A stretch of DNA of 64,000 bases from Candidatus Endomicrobiellum cubanum (GCA_031269735.1 JAISYS010000042.1:62001-126000); one strand, 5' to 3'. Positions 19,483 to 30,031 are shown, counted from the stretch's first letter. Notes: generated by a model from the sequence alone, not told the origin. Made by a program: numbers and translations.

Positions 19483-20061
19483 CTACCACAAAATTAAACA
19501 GCTATGCAATAGCTGTTTAACCCACTTAGAGGCTTGAACAGAATGCGAAACATTGTCTACTTCTATTTGCCACATATCCTCAACACTTTTTGGATATGTA
19601 TAGATAATATCCTTAAAGTCTAACACATTACAATACAATAAAGCTTCGTTAAACGATTTGAAGTATACCATAGACTTTTTAATCCCAGAATACACCTTCC
19701 CATCTATAAAAGTCGCAAAAACAAATCTCTCAAAATAATTATAACTATCAGAGGCAATATCCCCTTCTCTCTCCTTAGAACTCTCTAAATTCATTAAAAT
19801 TTCTTCTGCTTCTTTTTCAGAACCACACATCACATTATCAAAATACTCAATAAACTCCTGCAATAATGTATTTACCAACTGTTTTGTTGTGGCCAATTCT
19901 ATTTTATCCTTATAATTAGCCAATGATATAGTTAGAACAGAACGAGTTATATTCTGACTCTCAACACTCAATACTCGCATACCATATTGCCAAGTACTTT
20001 TTAACTGCTCCAAAGCTATATCTTTTACATCATCTAAACTTTGCTTTAATAAATTGTCCAT
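19483..20061 (-). CDS. hypothetical protein
   Basis: Intact ORF. Confidence 0.55.
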   Translation of the reverse strand: MDNLLKQSLDDVKDIALEQLKSTWQYGMRVLSVESQNITRSVLTISLANYKDKIELATTKQLVNTLLQEFIEYFDNVMCGSEKEAEEILMNLESSKEREGDIASDSYNYFERFVFATFIDGKVYSGIKKSMVYFKSFNEALLYCNVLDFKDIIYTYPKSVEDMWQIEVDNVSHSVQASKWVKQLLHSCLILW

Positions 20062-20067
20062 AATAAG

Positions 20068-20442
20068 TCACGCCCATGCTTTACTGCTGACACATGTAAA
20101 ACCGCTAACTCCTTCCAAATATCTATTAACCATTTCTATCATCATACCAACAGATAAATTTACTTTAGTATAATTGCTTACTTGCATCCACCCATTTTCT
20201 TCCTCAACGTAAAAATTTACACATTCTCCCAATAACTTTGACTTACCTATCACAACATTTACTTTATTGCCTTCTAAATATAAAACTATAAATGTATCAT
20301 CCTCAGATATTGCTAATGTGTCATCTTCCCTGACAACATAAATACTCTTTTCTCCCAATTTATTTACATATCTAAATACAGAAGATGACCTAGTCATGGC
20401 TTCAGGAAACACTTGCTGCAATCGCTCATGTATAGTAGTCAC
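20068..20442 (-). CDS. hypothetical protein
   Basis: Intact ORF. Confidence 0.55.
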   Translation of the reverse strand: MTTIHERLQQVFPEAMTRSSSVFRYVNKLGEKSIYVVREDDTLAISEDDTFIVLYLEGNKVNVVIGKSKLLGECVNFYVEEENGWMQVSNYTKVNLSVGMMIEMVNRYLEGVSGFTCVSSKAWA

Positions 20443-20455
20443 AATTTATTGTCTC

Positions 20456-20785
20456 CTAATAATTTGCTACGTATCTAAATCCACCAAGTTTCAAACAATG
20501 CTGTTTTAAGGCTGTAACAGTACTCGTCATAAATACTACATCTGACATGCATGCTCTACTTTTCTTCACATCTGCATGTAAATCCAATAATATTCTATTA
20601 TATCTATACTCATACCAAATATCAACTGTTTTAATTATTTTACTTAAATTTGAATATAAAACCTCTTGTACTAAATGGTTATCTAAACACCATTTTTGCT
20701 CTTTAAGTGTATTCAATATATCATCACAATAATCAAGCATGTCATATACTATAATATTACTGTCATCTTTCTGGTATAAAATCAT
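20456..20785 (-). CDS. hypothetical protein
   Basis: Intact ORF. Confidence 0.5.
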   Translation of the reverse strand: MILYQKDDSNIIVYDMLDYCDDILNTLKEQKWCLDNHLVQEVLYSNLSKIIKTVDIWYEYRYNRILLDLHADVKKSRACMSDVVFMTSTVTALKQHCLKLGGFRYVANY

Positions 20786-21131
20786 AATTTTGCATAAATC
20801 CTACTATATCTTTTATAACGCTAGAATCATAAAATACAACCAACAAACATATTAAAACTACGAAAATTATAACTACATATGATATTACTCTAAAAATATC
20901 AACCTTTTTAACTTTTTCTGTAACATCTTCAAATAAACCAGTTATACGTTCTCCATCTAAATCTAAAGACTCAATTTTAGTGTTTACATAACTTTCAGTT
21001 TCTGAATCATATGCAGATACTGTAAATCCATCTCCATTTGTAATTAAAGTATACTGGTAATTTGAATCATATTTTTCCCCTAACAGTGTTCTAGCCAGCG
21101 CTGGTGACAACTGTTCCTTATACATTAACAA
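20763..21131 (-). CDS. hypothetical membrane protein
   Basis: TM segment VISYVVIIFVVLICLLVVFY. Confidence 0.55.
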   Translation of the reverse strand: MLMYKEQLSPALARTLLGEKYDSNYQYTLITNGDGFTVSAYDSETESYVNTKIESLDLDGERITGLFEDVTEKVKKVDIFRVISYVVIIFVVLICLLVVFYDSSVIKDIVGFMQNYDFIPER

Positions 21132-23121
21132 CTTCCCCTTTAAAGAAAGATTCGAATGACTCTACATCCGAATATATAATTTTGTGTTGCTTGTATAATT
21201 TATCGTAAGATTCATACACATTCAAACCTGTAAATATTGAAGACAGACCCGCAGTTGAAGATATATACAGCTTTTCTCTGGCACGTGTACAAGCAACAAA
21301 AGCTAAAGACCTCTCGTTTCTTATTTCCCTTGCTTTTTCTATCGCACATCCTTTCTCTTCCATAGCATCTAATTTCTTTGAATTTGGAACTACTCCTTCG
21401 TCTGCACCTATTATATACACTTCATCTGCTTCCAAACCTTTTGCCGCATGAAAAGTGTAACACCTAACACCTCTTCTTACCATCTCACTTTCTCTTATTA
21501 CTTCCATCTTCAATGCTTCATCTTTAATGAATTTAATATATGATTTTTCTTGTGTAAGTTGTCTTACCAACTTAATGTAATAATCTGCCGAATAATCCAA
21601 AAAGTGTTCTCTACCCTCAACATATACTTGCTTGAATGTAGGCCATAGTAGATTAAATATTTCACTCAATTTTGAGTTCTTGAGTATTAAATCTCTAGCT
21701 TCTACTAATAAAGACATAGCAGTTGAGCCTACCTTTACGTCCCTAAACTGATAATTAACCTCAAATGGTGATTTACCAGTTTTACTACAAATCTTATACA
21801 AAGGATGATTATTTAGATTTCCATATACTCTGAATTCAGGAATTAAATACCTTAAATTTAGTATGTTTGATAATGTCGAAGGATTAACAGCGAACTCACA
21901 TAATGCACATAATTCTTTTATTAAAGGTATTAAATTTGCTTGCATATATTTATTTACACGGAATGGCAATCTCCTTACGAATAATTCTTCTACAACAGGT
22001 ATGATTGTAAAATTATTTCTAAATAAGAACAATATGGACTTTTTAAACACTCTTTGATTCTTGTGAAACTCTTCTTCTATGTTATCACAAATCTTCTTTA
22101 TATCAATATTAAGTAATAACTTCATATCTCCACCTGGCCCTGTACCTTTGAACTCTTGTTCATTCATCTCATTTGGTTTTATAATTTCTTTTGCATATGC
22201 AACAATCTCATTTTTACATCTAAACGATTGCGTCAAATTAATTTGCCTAGCTGTCGGGAAATACTTATAATACTGCTCTACTATTTCTTGGCAAGCGCCA
22301 TTAAAAGCATAAATTTGCTGTTTTATATCACCAATAGCTATAACATTGTCAGAAATTAGAGATATAACTCTTAATTGTAACAAAGATAAATCCTGAAATT
22401 CATCTACTACTAAAACCTTGCATTTTTCTTTCATTTGCGCTGATACTTCCGGATACCGTAACATTAATTCCAATGTATATAACAATATATCACTTAAAGC
22501 TATTGTTTCTACCAATTTACTATGTGTGTACAATAAACTGCGTATTCTTGTAAAATCAACATAACTTAATCTAGCTTTTTTGAAGTCATATTTTGATTCC
22601 ACATGCGCTTTGTCAAAAATTAATGAAGAATTTAATGAACGCACAGCATCTACTACATTCTTAACATTGTGTTTATCTATGTTTATACCCATTTCTAAGC
22701 TAGCCTCTAATAGCATATTAGCAGTAGACTCTATGTCATAATCTCCACCTATCTTAAGCGTATTCAAACCTAATAGCTTAAAATTATCTTTTAATATCTT
22801 TCCACATAATTTATGCAGAGTACTAAAGTTAATGGTAGAATGTACGCGTAACAATTTACAACTATCTTCATACCTATTTTTCAATTCTAACGTTGCTAAA
22901 TTTGTAAAAGATAGTGCATAAATATTCTTACCAGGAATCCGATGATATAATTCCGTCACTAATAATCCAACTGTCGCTGATGTAGTTTTACCGGTGCCAG
23001 GAAATGAGAACGAAATTAAAGGCGACGTGAAATCACTAACGAAATTTCTCTGCTCATCAGTAAGCTTTTGTTTTAACGTTACAGACATCATATCTATAAA
23101 GTTGGTAATAGAAATTCCCAC
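21118..23121 (-). CDS. UvrD/PcrA-like superfamily 1 helicase
   Basis: SFPGTGKTTSA, VLVVDEFQDLS, TFHAAKGLEADEVYIIG, LAFVACTRAREKLYIS. Confidence 0.9.
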   Translation of the reverse strand: MGISITNFIDMMSVTLKQKLTDEQRNFVSDFTSPLISFSFPGTGKTTSATVGLLVTELYHRIPGKNIYALSFTNLATLELKNRYEDSCKLLRVHSTINFSTLHKLCGKILKDNFKLLGLNTLKIGGDYDIESTANMLLEASLEMGINIDKHNVKNVVDAVRSLNSSLIFDKAHVESKYDFKKARLSYVDFTRIRSLLYTHSKLVETIALSDILLYTLELMLRYPEVSAQMKEKCKVLVVDEFQDLSLLQLRVISLISDNVIAIGDIKQQIYAFNGACQEIVEQYYKYFPTARQINLTQSFRCKNEIVAYAKEIIKPNEMNEQEFKGTGPGGDMKLLLNIDIKKICDNIEEEFHKNQRVFKKSILFLFRNNFTIIPVVEELFVRRLPFRVNKYMQANLIPLIKELCALCEFAVNPSTLSNILNLRYLIPEFRVYGNLNNHPLYKICSKTGKSPFEVNYQFRDVKVGSTAMSLLVEARDLILKNSKLSEIFNLLWPTFKQVYVEGREHFLDYSADYYIKLVRQLTQEKSYIKFIKDEALKMEVIRESEMVRRGVRCYTFHAAKGLEADEVYIIGADEGVVPNSKKLDAMEEKGCAIEKAREIRNERSLAFVACTRAREKLYISSTAGLSSIFTGLNVYESYDKLYKQHKIIYSDVESFESFFKGEVVNV

Positions 23122-23915
23122 TAGCGTTGTCTCCTTTCCCCCAAGTGTTTAATGTAATCTATAATATTTCCTGCTACTAACTCCTTCAAATGGATATATG
23201 CAGCAATGGCATCCCCATAAACTTTGTCCCACCTTTTGTCTTTGTGTAACTCAATACGCCCAAAATGTGCTGGAATAACCTCATACGATTCAATAAAAGT
23301 ATCAAAAGTACAGTAGCCTCTAAAAGGCATATAAATAGTATCCCCTTCAAAACTTACATTAAGGGTAGTTCCATCTACTAATAAAATCCAATCTTTTTCA
23401 TCTTTGAATTCCTTTAACTTTAACCTTCTTGTGATAAAATTAAATAAATGATTACAGTACATATCATAATCTATTTGTACATTAGGGCGCATCATATTGA
23501 CTAATACCGAAGTTGGAATCAACAAAGATGTTATTTCATCAAATTCTATCTTTGGATTAAGATAAAATTCCAGTCCTTGCCTTTTTATTATATAAACTAC
23601 ATCAGTAGACAATGATGCTAAATAAACTGATAATAATTCGTTTACATTAGGAGCTCTCAACGGTACTCTTGATTCTTTATCTTTTAGTCTACGCATATTC
23701 TCTTTGAATATTTTATCTCTGTACGCATTTTCTGAATCATAATAATTAGTATCCTCTGTCTGAGCAATTCTTATAACATTAGCCACATCCATAGTTATTC
23801 TTGCATCAGCAAAGTCCACAGTTTTATACTCCTCAAGTAATTTAGCAACTTTCCCTGCAAAATTGATTGTTAAATACTTAGTGCCTACTAAATCTACTAA
23901 CTTAACTCCTGTCAT
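23121..23915 (-). CDS. hypothetical protein
   Basis: Intact ORF in the recombination cluster. Confidence 0.55.
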   Translation of the reverse strand: MTGVKLVDLVGTKYLTINFAGKVAKLLEEYKTVDFADARITMDVANVIRIAQTEDTNYYDSENAYRDKIFKENMRRLKDKESRVPLRAPNVNELLSVYLASLSTDVVYIIKRQGLEFYLNPKIEFDEITSLLIPTSVLVNMMRPNVQIDYDMYCNHLFNFITRRLKLKEFKDEKDWILLVDGTTLNVSFEGDTIYMPFRGYCTFDTFIESYEVIPAHFGRIELHKDKRWDKVYGDAIAAYIHLKELVAGNIIDYIKHLGERRQR

Positions 23916-23922
23916 CTGCTTT

Positions 23923-24564
23923 TTATCCTTTCATAACGGTTGTTTTATTGTCCTCTATAAAGAAATTAAAACTCTCGCACACAGTGTTAGTAAAAACTTC
24001 AGGCTTTTGCTCGATTGAAATAATTTGCATAGACTCTCCCAACATACCTAAATACGTAGATAATACAGCAGACCTTTCAGGTGATAACTTAGCAAATATC
24101 TCATCGAGTATAAGTACTCGCATATACTGGGGATTAAGTTGCAAAAACACATTACGCATAAACATAGAAAGCACCGCTCGATATCCTGAGCCCTCCACTC
24201 TATCTAAACTCATCCTATCTGAAGTTTCAAACCATGCTTCTCCATCTTCCATTTTGAACCTAATATCCTGGGAAGATGCCGGAACGATATTCCCTACTGC
24301 AAGCAATACTTGCGCTATAGTGTATAAAGATTCCTTTTTCTTATCTCCTACATACTCCGTCAAATCCTCTATCATCTGTTTTAATTCTTTTTCCACAAAA
24401 GAAAATTTATCTAATATATCATTATATACTATAATGGCATCTTTAATCTTTTTTACTTTCTCCTTATTGTCTAAAGACTGTTTAATTTTAAGATTTGATT
24501 CAGTAACTACTCTTTCTAATCTCGCACAGACATCAAAATATCTGTATTTCGTCCCTGAATCCAT
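23923..24564 (-). CDS. Rad50/SbcC-like C-terminal half (coiled coil, ABC signature, Walker B)
   Basis: Coiled coil, then VEGSGYRAVLSMFMRN (signature-like), MRVLILDEIFAKLSPERS (Walker B), MQIISIEQ. Confidence 0.75.
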   Translation of the reverse strand: MDSGTKYRYFDVCARLERVVTESNLKIKQSLDNKEKVKKIKDAIIVYNDILDKFSFVEKELKQMIEDLTEYVGDKKKESLYTIAQVLLAVGNIVPASSQDIRFKMEDGEAWFETSDRMSLDRVEGSGYRAVLSMFMRNVFLQLNPQYMRVLILDEIFAKLSPERSAVLSTYLGMLGESMQIISIEQKPEVFTNTVCESFNFFIEDNKTTVMKG

Positions 24565-25520
24565 ACCTTATTATCATCCTTTCCTATTTTTACCTCTCCT
24601 GTATCAATAAACCCTAAAATCAAAATAATGTATTCTATGGGTATGTTCAGCATAAATACTATATCTCCCATATATCCAGAAACGTAGAAAGCTTTCAAAG
24701 TACCTCTTTCCGCTAAAATCTTAGTAACCCCTTCGCTATCTAAAGCTAAAGATACAATTCCATCTTTAACGGTATTGTTGAAGGCCTTTAGTCCATTTCT
24801 CAGTAAACCTATTTTCCAGTCAAACATCGCTATATTACGTGGCAATGCTTCTTCAAAGTCTGGTTTCTGCTTTTTCTTAGATAATGGTATCACTAATATA
24901 GTATCTTTGCTGTTTTTAGTAAAAATTAAGGCATCTTCTTCTGTATAACTGCCTGTTGGATTAAACCTTGCTATTCTTCGTATATTTTCTATAGTCAGAG
25001 TTGTATTTAGACTAACTCCTCTGTGACGTAACCAAATAGTAGAGAAATAAATATTAGCATAGTCCCCATCAAAATATACTTCAATATCAGTCTTAAATAA
25101 TTTAGCTATGCTACTTACATACCTTAATTTAGATTCCAAATTAATTAAGTTCATAGCATTAAACATACTAACTCTTTCTTTATCTACAGCATATGCGTAT
25201 AACAAAGAAGAAGCAGGTAGTAACAACACACCAAAATTACTAGATGAAATATTTACCGTATTATTAACTATCTCTATTTCAGCAAAGCCATCTGTTGGTA
25301 ATAAACTAGATACATCCATAAACATAACAGTAGCAGTGTCTGCTTCCTGCACATTCACAGTCATGCTATGTTGAAACAAAACACTTTGCTCTCCTATAAT
25401 ACGAAATATTCCATCTTCTACAGAAAAACATACAGCACTTGCTTTATCTCTACCTTTATACAAAAAAGCTATATAATCTAGCGCTGATTTAAGGGCTCTA
25501 TTATCAATAATAATTTTCAT
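24516..25520 (-). CDS. putative DNA sliding clamp (DnaN/PCNA-like fold)
   Basis: MKIIIDNRALKSALDYIAFLYKGRDKASAVCFSVEDGIFRIIG start, size and replication context. Confidence 0.5.
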   Translation of the reverse strand: MKIIIDNRALKSALDYIAFLYKGRDKASAVCFSVEDGIFRIIGEQSVLFQHSMTVNVQEADTATVMFMDVSSLLPTDGFAEIEIVNNTVNISSSNFGVLLLPASSLLYAYAVDKERVSMFNAMNLINLESKLRYVSSIAKLFKTDIEVYFDGDYANIYFSTIWLRHRGVSLNTTLTIENIRRIARFNPTGSYTEEDALIFTKNSKDTILVIPLSKKKQKPDFEEALPRNIAMFDWKIGLLRNGLKAFNNTVKDGIVSLALDSEGVTKILAERGTLKAFYVSGYMGDIVFMLNIPIEYIILILGFIDTGEVKIGKDDNKVWIQGRNTDILMSVRD

Positions 25521-25992
25521 GCGATGTACCTAATAGTGGATGCCTAGCATTAAGTGTAATGTTTTTATATGATACTAATTTTGTAATTTCACAGTATAAA
25601 TCACTATTAAATATAACTATAGGGATTTCTTTTCCTATAGCAAAAGAAATCTCTTGTAGCATTCCTTCAGAAACCCTATCGCCGCATACATAAATAACAT
25701 CCGTAGTCTCCAGAAATAACCTGCCTATTTCTAAAGCAAAATTACGCTCATCTTCTCTTCCATCATTTAATAAAAGAGGTAAACAAGCATGCGTAGCTTT
25801 TGGTAACACATCCATATACATATAACAATAGTACATGTACAATTTAGCCATTTTCATATTCTTAAGAATATGTTTTACTGTTTCAGCTCTACATGGAGAA
25901 CAAATATACGCCTTGGCCCTATCCTCATTATAAGATTCTAACAATGCCACCTCTAATGTGTGTTCCCAATCAAAATCGAGTACCTTGTACAT
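25504..25992 (-). CDS. nucleoside 2-deoxyribosyltransferase-like (DUF4406-type) protein
   Basis: AYICSPCRAET..., TDVIYVCGDRVSEGMLQEISFAIGKEIPIVIF. Confidence 0.55.
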   Translation of the reverse strand: MYKVLDFDWEHTLEVALLESYNEDRAKAYICSPCRAETVKHILKNMKMAKLYMYYCYMYMDVLPKATHACLPLLLNDGREDERNFALEIGRLFLETTDVIYVCGDRVSEGMLQEISFAIGKEIPIVIFNSDLYCEITKLVSYKNITLNARHPLLGTSHENYY

Positions 25993-26303
25993 TATTGCAC
26001 GCCCCTTAGCAGTTGGAGAGCTTCTTCATTTAATTTATCCGCTAACAAATCTAATTTTTTCTGATATATGTCTATAACTTCTTTCTCCATTAAATACTGC
26101 TCTTTATTAAATGGCTTAATAAATAAAGATGGAAGTAAAGATTTAACATTATCTCCTTTTAGTGGCTCTATATTGTACTTTATAAATAACTCAGGGTCTA
26201 TTTCTCTTGAATTCTTTATTAAAGTATCTATCCATTGGGATATTAATAACCTTTTTTCTATAAATTCTTTTTGTCTTAACTCAATTAAATCTTTTACGTT
26301 CAT
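25992..26303 (-). CDS. hypothetical protein
   Basis: Intact ORF, ATG overlap with the next gene. Confidence 0.5.
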   Translation of the reverse strand: MNVKDLIELRQKEFIEKRLLISQWIDTLIKNSREIDPELFIKYNIEPLKGDNVKSLLPSLFIKPFNKEQYLMEKEVIDIYQKKLDLLADKLNEEALQLLRGVQ

Positions 26304-27308
26304 CTAAATCCCCTTGTTTAACAATTTAACACAATCGAATAAATTTACCTCTGATTGATTAACAGCTTTTATTAATTCTAACCTTTCAGCTGTATAATCC
26401 TTTGCGCTTAAAAAATCAAATAACGTCAGAGATTTTGGAGATTCAACCTTTACAATAGGTGTTTCCTGTTCATAGACTGTAACAGCTTCTCTTTTATTAT
26501 AAAATTTCAATAACTCTGCATAAGTCGAAAACTTGAACAGGTTACAAGTGACATTACAAGCGTCAGAAATTTCGACAACAGGTAATTTTACAACTGTATG
26601 CAAATACCTGCTAGCATTTTTTGTTATACACATAGACCCTGGAATAATCAAAGGAACTCGTTTATTGCCTATTGTAAGATGTTCTACTCCTACATCTACA
26701 TGAATATGTCCTATAATAGCTAAATCTATATTTTCATATATAGATTTCAAATATAAAGAATCTGAATTACCAAAATACCCAGCTAACGCTCTAACATTTG
26801 ATGGTACAACTACATCATCATGATAAACCCCTATATGAAACGTTGTATCATCATCTCTTTGTATCTTATACTCTTTATTATCCTTAGAGTAATGGAACAA
26901 AGAAATTTGTACTGTCCCTATCTTAAATGTAACAGGAGTTTTTATAACTTGCGTAAACGCTACTATATCCTTAATTGGTTTATATTTATCATGCGGTTGG
27001 ATAAGATACATTTCGGGATTGGCATCTCTCTCTAAGAAGAAATGATTTCCAATACACATATAAAAATTACCATTTAATACTTTATTAAATTCTTCATCGA
27101 AATTTCTATCGCTATGACTCCTCCCAACATTCCTATATCCCTTATCATACCAATCTCCAGTAGAAATCATATGAGTAATTTTTTGGTTATCAATAAAGGA
27201 TAATAAATCTTGTTGAACTGCATCTAAAGCTTTAGTATAATTTCCTATAGATGTAAAATCAATATCTCTTTTATGCATATCCGTAACGAATAAAATCTTG
27301 GCTAACAT
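26304..27308 (-). CDS. sbcD: SbcD/Mre11-like metallophosphoesterase nuclease subunit
   Basis: FVTDMHKRD, ISTGDWYDKG, CIGNHFF, IIGHIHVD; between the two Rad50-like halves. Confidence 0.8.
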   Translation of the reverse strand: MLAKILFVTDMHKRDIDFTSIGNYTKALDAVQQDLLSFIDNQKITHMISTGDWYDKGYRNVGRSHSDRNFDEEFNKVLNGNFYMCIGNHFFLERDANPEMYLIQPHDKYKPIKDIVAFTQVIKTPVTFKIGTVQISLFHYSKDNKEYKIQRDDDTTFHIGVYHDDVVVPSNVRALAGYFGNSDSLYLKSIYENIDLAIIGHIHVDVGVEHLTIGNKRVPLIIPGSMCITKNASRYLHTVVKLPVVEISDACNVTCNLFKFSTYAELLKFYNKREAVTVYEQETPIVKVESPKSLTLFDFLSAKDYTAERLELIKAVNQSEVNLFDCVKLLNKGI

Positions 27309-27310
27309 GA

Positions 27311-27928
27311 TTACTTCCTATTTATCAACTTCTTTAATACCTCACAACTTCCCTCGCATATAACTACTCTTTGCGCTTTTACATTAACAGCCCATGAATG
27401 TCTGTTATCTGTACAATAAATATAATTATTGTCAACAAATTTGGGCTCTCCTTTTCCAAAACTTTTTGCATTCTTAAATTTAGTTATATAAACCCATCCA
27501 TTATCTACTCTAAATGGTACTCTATCTCCTGTAACATTAATATCAACAGTAAAATCCAGAACCAAACCGAATCCAACTTCTAATTGTTTTAGAATGGCAT
27601 AAGCATCCAGCATTTTCTTTAAGCTAATCATCTTCACAAAATGTAAAATTATACGGTCACCTAATAAAATTAAAGTGCATTCTTTTATGCCCAATGTCAT
27701 AAGAATTTCTTCAATTTCATTAGCTACAACCTTAGCTTTACCATTGAAATCATAGTTTTCATATTGAGGAATGCTACTCTCTTTAATAACTTTAATATAC
27801 TCTGCATAAATTATTTTGAAAGTCTCAGCATCTCCAGTATCAACATTATCCGGATGAAACTTCTTAGCTAATTCATGCCATTTATTACGTATATCCTGTT
27901 CTGTAATACACCTATCAAAGTTACCCAT
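27311..27928 (-). CDS. J-domain (DnaJ-like) protein
   Basis: LAKKFHPDNVDTGDAETFKIIYAEYIKV; start re-assigned to the ATG at 27928 (MGNFDRCIT), overlapping the upstream stop. Confidence 0.65.
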   Translation of the reverse strand: MGNFDRCITEQDIRNKWHELAKKFHPDNVDTGDAETFKIIYAEYIKVIKESSIPQYENYDFNGKAKVVANEIEEILMTLGIKECTLILLGDRIILHFVKMISLKKMLDAYAILKQLEVGFGLVLDFTVDINVTGDRVPFRVDNGWVYITKFKNAKSFGKGEPKFVDNNYIYCTDNRHSWAVNVKAQRVVICEGSCEVLKKLINRK

Positions 27929-28814
27929 GTTTATGTTGCTCCTCTTCAATAAAATCTCTTCCACACACAGGACACACACCCTGTTGCAGTTTAATTAAAT
28001 CATCAACTATAGGGATGATGTCTGGAAATTTAACAAACATTTTATTATATATTCTAGGATATACCAATGTTGGCATACATCCTGTTTTCTCAATCATCCT
28101 AATCTCAGGTACCGCTTCAATTTCACACAAAGGTCTAGTTTCACATAATCGTAAATTCTTTAACAAGAAAGCAACCTTATCTCGTTTATCAGCCTCCTCT
28201 TCCACATTACATATAACTATAGCATCTAATATAGCTTCACTTGACAACTTTTGTCCATTTGTCTCTTTTTTTCTTCGCTTCACATCTAAATGAAGTCTTT
28301 CTAACTCTACAATAGTATTTTCTGCATATTTATCAATAGCAGCAGATTCTAATATGCTATAATTCGTGGCATATTTAGTTTCTGTGAATAAAAACTTGTC
28401 ATCATCTTTGTGAATATTTACAGACACATCGTGCTTATCGTGATAATGAAAGCCAAACTCTCTTATCAGCATATAAATAGATTTATCAGACAAATAACGC
28501 CTAGTAATAGAAGAATCTTGTCTTTTTAACTCTACAAAGGTTTGAGCCGCTTCTTTGTGTATATGAATTAATAACTCCATACCGTCCCATTTTACACACT
28601 GAAGTTCCCCGAACATACAACCTCTTCGAATTAAAGAAACTCTATTACTCGGTCGTGACATATCATTACTAATAGCATCCCATAGCCCTTTAACTAGTAC
28701 AGACTTTCCATTTGAATTATCTCCATATAACCGTATAACACCAAATTCCGGAAAATCTAATACAGTATCTACATGGGATTGAATATTCGTTAATTTTAAT
28801 TGTTTTATACTCAT
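27921..28814 (-). CDS. Rad50/SbcC-like N-terminal half ending at a zinc-hook CPVC
   Basis: RLYGDNSNGKSVLVKGLWDA (Walker A); C-terminus LQQGVCPVCGRDFIEEEQHKHG*. Confidence 0.8.
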   Translation of the reverse strand: MSIKQLKLTNIQSHVDTVLDFPEFGVIRLYGDNSNGKSVLVKGLWDAISNDMSRPSNRVSLIRRGCMFGELQCVKWDGMELLIHIHKEAAQTFVELKRQDSSITRRYLSDKSIYMLIREFGFHYHDKHDVSVNIHKDDDKFLFTETKYATNYSILESAAIDKYAENTIVELERLHLDVKRRKKETNGQKLSSEAILDAIVICNVEEEADKRDKVAFLLKNLRLCETRPLCEIEAVPEIRMIEKTGCMPTLVYPRIYNKMFVKFPDIIPIVDDLIKLQQGVCPVCGRDFIEEEQHKHG

Positions 28815-28827
28815 ATCTTTTAAGTGG

Positions 28828-28866
28828 GTAGAGAGAGTATTGGGGTGTGAAAAATACTCTCTCTAC
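28828..28866 (-). repeat. perfect 14-bp stem-loop after the codon-biased gene
   Basis: GTAGAGAGAGTATT ... AATACTCTCTCTAC, 11-nt loop, no U-tract on either strand. Confidence 0.8.
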
Positions 28867-28876
28867 AATATAATAA

Positions 28877-30031
28877 TTACAGTTCTACACCTTCAAATTC
28901 GTCCATTTTTGTCAAGTCAGTATCCGGAACTAAATGAACATCTTTCATCAATTGTTCCACTGTAGGCGGTTCGGATGTAAAACTGTACTCTGTCCCGATA
29001 TCTACAACTTTGCCCTTCTTGTCATCAAGTGCTTTGTCAATTCTCTCTTTTAACTCCTCCTTATCAATTTTTATTCTCATATCATTAACGATATCAGCAT
29101 TCCTAACAAGAATATCTTCCCCTTCTTGTGTTAAATAAGATAAATTATCAGAATGTATGACACAAAATGAAGATAATGCTTGCTTAATTTGAGATTCTGG
29201 AACTTCCCTGTAAGAATAATTCCTATGCTCAATTGTAGATGAATCTTTTGGGAGACCCAACAGTCGTCCACGCAAGGCATCAAAAGCTTCTGGAAATCTA
29301 CTAGACATACGATATTCTGGTGCAGTACCTATAGGCTCAGCTCTACCCGCTTCTCCTTTATCTTGCCTAGCAGAAGTGAATGTGTATGTCACTTCTAACC
29401 AATTTTCACCTTTATCTAAATTAGGCGCATACACATTACTATTTATAAGAGTTAGTAACTTAGTTATGCGGTCATTTGATAAAGATTGTGTGACTAATCT
29501 AGCTTTATCTGGTTGTGGGACATCATTTTCTACAGGAACATATAGGCACTCAGTTGTAATCAACAAAGATAACATACCTATTGCCGGTCTCTTTGCTTTC
29601 ATATTGTTTTTTGTATCATATTCATGCTCTATTGTCTCTATAGCTTGAATATAAGCAGACCTAGGCATTTTATCCCACCCGTCTTTAGCTGAAACAACCG
29701 CTTTCCTTTGCTCCTTTTCACCTTCTAAAAATAATTTAGCTATCCTCGAGAATTGAAACGTAATATCAGGAGTTAATGGTTCTCCTCTTTCATTTATAAC
29801 AGAATGAGTTGGAATAAAAGTTACCTTTATTCCCAACTGATTCATATCAACTTGGTGTCCCCATATTGCAGCAACAAGTAAATCCAGTTTTCCAGTCTCT
29901 TCATTTTGTGTAACGGGATAAAACACTGTTCCCTGGTCTCCCACTTTCCACATCTTACCAAAAGCAGTTAATTTCATACTATCTTCCCGCTGCTTCATAG
30001 CCCCAGATGCTGTTAATCTCATTTTGTCCAC
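28877..30031 (-). CDS. hypothetical protein, codon-biased; candidate ssDNA-binding/recombination accessory protein
   Basis: 384-aa ORF with RBS AAAGGTAAG, acidic C-terminal tail (TDLTKMDEFEGVEL), immediately upstream of the Rad50/Mre11 genes. Confidence 0.7.
   Translation of the reverse strand: MDKMRLTASGAMKQREDSMKLTAFGKMWKVGDQGTVFYPVTQNEETGKLDLLVAAIWGHQVDMNQLGIKVTFIPTHSVINERGEPLTPDITFQFSRIAKLFLEGEKEQRKAVVSAKDGWDKMPRSAYIQAIETIEHEYDTKNNMKAKRPAIGMLSLLITTECLYVPVENDVPQPDKARLVTQSLSNDRITKLLTLINSNVYAPNLDKGENWLEVTYTFTSARQDKGEAGRAEPIGTAPEYRMSSRFPEAFDALRGRLLGLPKDSSTIEHRNYSYREVPESQIKQALSSFCVIHSDNLSYLTQEGEDILVRNADIVNDMRIKIDKEELKERIDKALDDKKGKVVDIGTEYSFTSEPPTVEQLMKDVHLVPDTDLTKMDEFEGVEL

Noticed and set aside
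23948-24610. 220-aa plus-strand ORF
   Set aside because: Antisense to the Rad50-like C-terminal half, whose minus-strand motifs are unambiguous.
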